A stretch of 8,173 nucleotides of DNA. Origin: Bacteroidota bacterium (GTDB lineage: Bacteria > Bacteroidota > Bacteroidia > UBA7662). This document shows, piece after piece, positions 6,946-8,173 of the stretch (positions within the stretch are counted from its first letter, which is position 1; every line of letters starts with the position of its first letter). The stretch covers positions 1-8,173 of the forward strand of contig VGGT01000072.1 of assembly GCA_016868485.1 (NCBI GenBank), written 5' to 3'. Under the pieces are notes generated by a model. That model was given only the letters and a program-made list of their open reading frames with translations. It was not told where the DNA came from and did not search any database. A program made the position numbers and the translations under genes.

Positions 6946-7707
6946 ATGCACTATCCGTTATCCCATATTCCACCGCGGCCCGAAAAACCCCGCGCATCTG
7001 GCCTGACCATGGTCATGGACAAAGGCCTGAGCACGCGCGAGGCCGAAGACCTGTTGAGTACTTCGGCTGATTACATCGACTTTGTGAAATTGGGCTGGGC
7101 CACCTCGTATGTCTCCCCCAACCTCAAAGAGAAACTAGACCTCTACCGCTCGGCTGGCGTTCCCTGCTATTTCGGGGGCACTTTGTTTGAGCTGTTTTTG
7201 ATTCGGGGTCAGCTTGAGGAGTACAGGCGCATCCTTCAGCGGTTCAACATGGAATATGTGGAAGTCTCGGATGGCTCGCTCGAGATGGCTCATGACGAAA
7301 AGTGCGCCCATATACGCACATTTGCCCAGGATTTCCGGGTGTTGTCGGAGGTTGGCTCCAAAGACGCCGAAAAAATTATTGCGCCCTACAAGTGGATTGC
7401 CATGATGAAGGCCGAATTGGAGGCCGGTTCGGAGCGGGTGATTGCCGAAGCCCGGGAGGCCGGTAATGTCGGTATTTTCCGTTCCACGGGTGAGGTTCGT
7501 TCGGGTTTGGTGGATGAAATCCTCACCCAAATCCCCGCTGAGAAAATATTGTGGGAGGCACCGCAAAAGGCGCAACAAACTTGGTTCATCAAATTAATTG
7601 GTTGCGATGTGAATTTGGGCAACATCGCATCGAATGATGTCATTCCGCTCGAGACCCTTCGTTTGGGCCTTCGAAGCGACACTTTCCATCATTTCTTGCC
7701 CAAATGA
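6946..7707 (+). CDS. comA: Phosphosulfolactate synthase (ComA family)
   Basis: This 253-residue protein matches the ComA family in length and motifs: PRASGLTMVMDKGL (residues 15-28), DYIDFVKLGWATS (42-54), EVSDGSLEM (106-114) and SEVGSKD (134-140). The fold is a TIM barrel. The known reaction is addition of sulfite to phosphoenolpyruvate to give (R)-phospho-3-sulfolactate, the first step of coenzyme M synthesis in methanogens. Bacteroidota are not known to make coenzyme M, so the product more likely feeds another sulfonate, possibly sulfolactate, cysteate or sulfonolipid; that is inference. It starts 3 nt after the TPR gene stop, and its TGA overlaps the next gene's ATG (ATGA). Confidence 0.88.
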   Translation: MHYPLSHIPPRPEKPRASGLTMVMDKGLSTREAEDLLSTSADYIDFVKLGWATSYVSPNLKEKLDLYRSAGVPCYFGGTLFELFLIRGQLEEYRRILQRFNMEYVEVSDGSLEMAHDEKCAHIRTFAQDFRVLSEVGSKDAEKIIAPYKWIAMMKAELEAGSERVIAEAREAGNVGIFRSTGEVRSGLVDEILTQIPAEKILWEAPQKAQQTWFIKLIGCDVNLGNIASNDVIPLETLRLGLRSDTFHHFLPK

Positions 7708-8173
7708 GTGCCCCAACTGCGCTGATGGATCGACTGATCCTGTTTTTAAAAGGCATGGCCATGGGTGCTGCCGATGTGGTACCGGGCGTATCGGGTGGCA
7801 CCATAGCATTCATCACGGGTATTTATGATGAGTTATTGAACAGCATACGTTCGGCGAATTTGACGGCCTTGCAGTTGCTGCTGAAGGGTCGTTTCGCTGA
7901 TTTATGGGCCCATATGAACCTGGCCTTTGTATTGGTATTGGGGTCGGGGATTGCCTTGAGTCTGTTGAGCCTCTCCAAATTGGTTTTGTACCTGATGGAG
8001 CACCACCCCATTTTGTTGTGGTCTTTCTTTTTTGGACTGGTTTTGGCCTCTATTTGGTCGGTTGGTAAACAGATCGAACGTTTTGGACCTGGAATGGTGG
8101 GTTTGTTTGTGTTGGGTGCAGCTGTGGCCTTTTGGATCACTACCGTGAGTCCGTCTCAAAGCCCGGAGACCTG
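7704..8173 (+). CDS. DUF368 family membrane protein, PopT-type undecaprenyl-phosphate translocase (3' partial)
   Basis: The ATG at 7704 overlaps the stop of the ComA-family gene by 4 nt, and the frame stays open to the end of the window (156 codons visible). A second in-frame ATG at 7725 could be the start. The N terminus FLKGMAMGAADVVPGVSGGT is the hallmark of the DUF368 family, followed by ITGIYDELL and several hydrophobic helices. DUF368 proteins (PopT) have been shown in other bacteria to help return undecaprenyl phosphate, the lipid carrier for cell-wall and glycan synthesis, across the cytoplasmic membrane. The rest of the protein, normally about 300 residues, lies beyond the window. 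The overlap implies translational coupling with the ComA-family gene. Confidence 0.88.
   Translation, partial: MSAPTALMDRLILFLKGMAMGAADVVPGVSGGTIAFITGIYDELLNSIRSANLTALQLLLKGRFADLWAHMNLAFVLVLGSGIALSLLSLSKLVLYLMEHHPILLWSFFFGLVLASIWSVGKQIERFGPGMVGLFVLGAAVAFWITTVSPSQSPET

Overview
The window looks like chromosomal DNA from a member of the Bacteroidota, probably a free-living Flavobacteriales-like lineage. Supporting signs are a Bacteroidota-style -7 promoter box (TAnnTTTG) just upstream of tatA, weak or absent Shine-Dalgarno sequences, an outer-membrane barrel of the kind found at the end of large Bacteroidota TolB/PD40-type proteins, and a bacterial ComA homologue. The genus cannot be told from the sequence alone. 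No mobile element, CRISPR array, tRNA or rRNA was seen.

Layout, left to right. (1) Positions 1-1398, + strand: the C-terminal part of an outer-membrane beta-barrel protein whose start lies outside the window. (2) Positions about 1435-1702: a repeat array made of extra copies of the 3' end of the next gene, lying in the tail-to-tail gap. (3) Positions 1624-3689, - strand: an alkylglycerol monooxygenase-like membrane di-iron enzyme followed by a YhhN/TMEM86-type lysoplasmalogenase. A 20-bp tandem array separates the two genes, and an 18-bp in-frame array lies inside the first. (4) Divergently, positions 3758-5430, + strand: tatA and gatA, overlapping by 4 nt, with gatA apparently starting at TTG. 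(5) Positions 5515-8173, + strand: a TPR protein, a ComA-family phosphosulfolactate synthase and a DUF368/PopT-type membrane protein (cut by the window end), spaced by 3 nt and then a 4-nt overlap, so very probably one operon.

Two things are worth attention. First, the minus-strand pair codes for relatives of the two animal enzyme families that break ether bonds in alkylglycerols and lysoplasmalogens, which suggests a small ether-lipid turnover unit. Second, three unrelated tandem repeat arrays (long 64/98-bp offsets, 20 bp and 18 bp) sit within about 1.4 kb, and two of them touch the 3' end of a gene. No wholly new system is clearly visible. The remaining genes are recognisable envelope, translation or sulfonate-metabolism genes.
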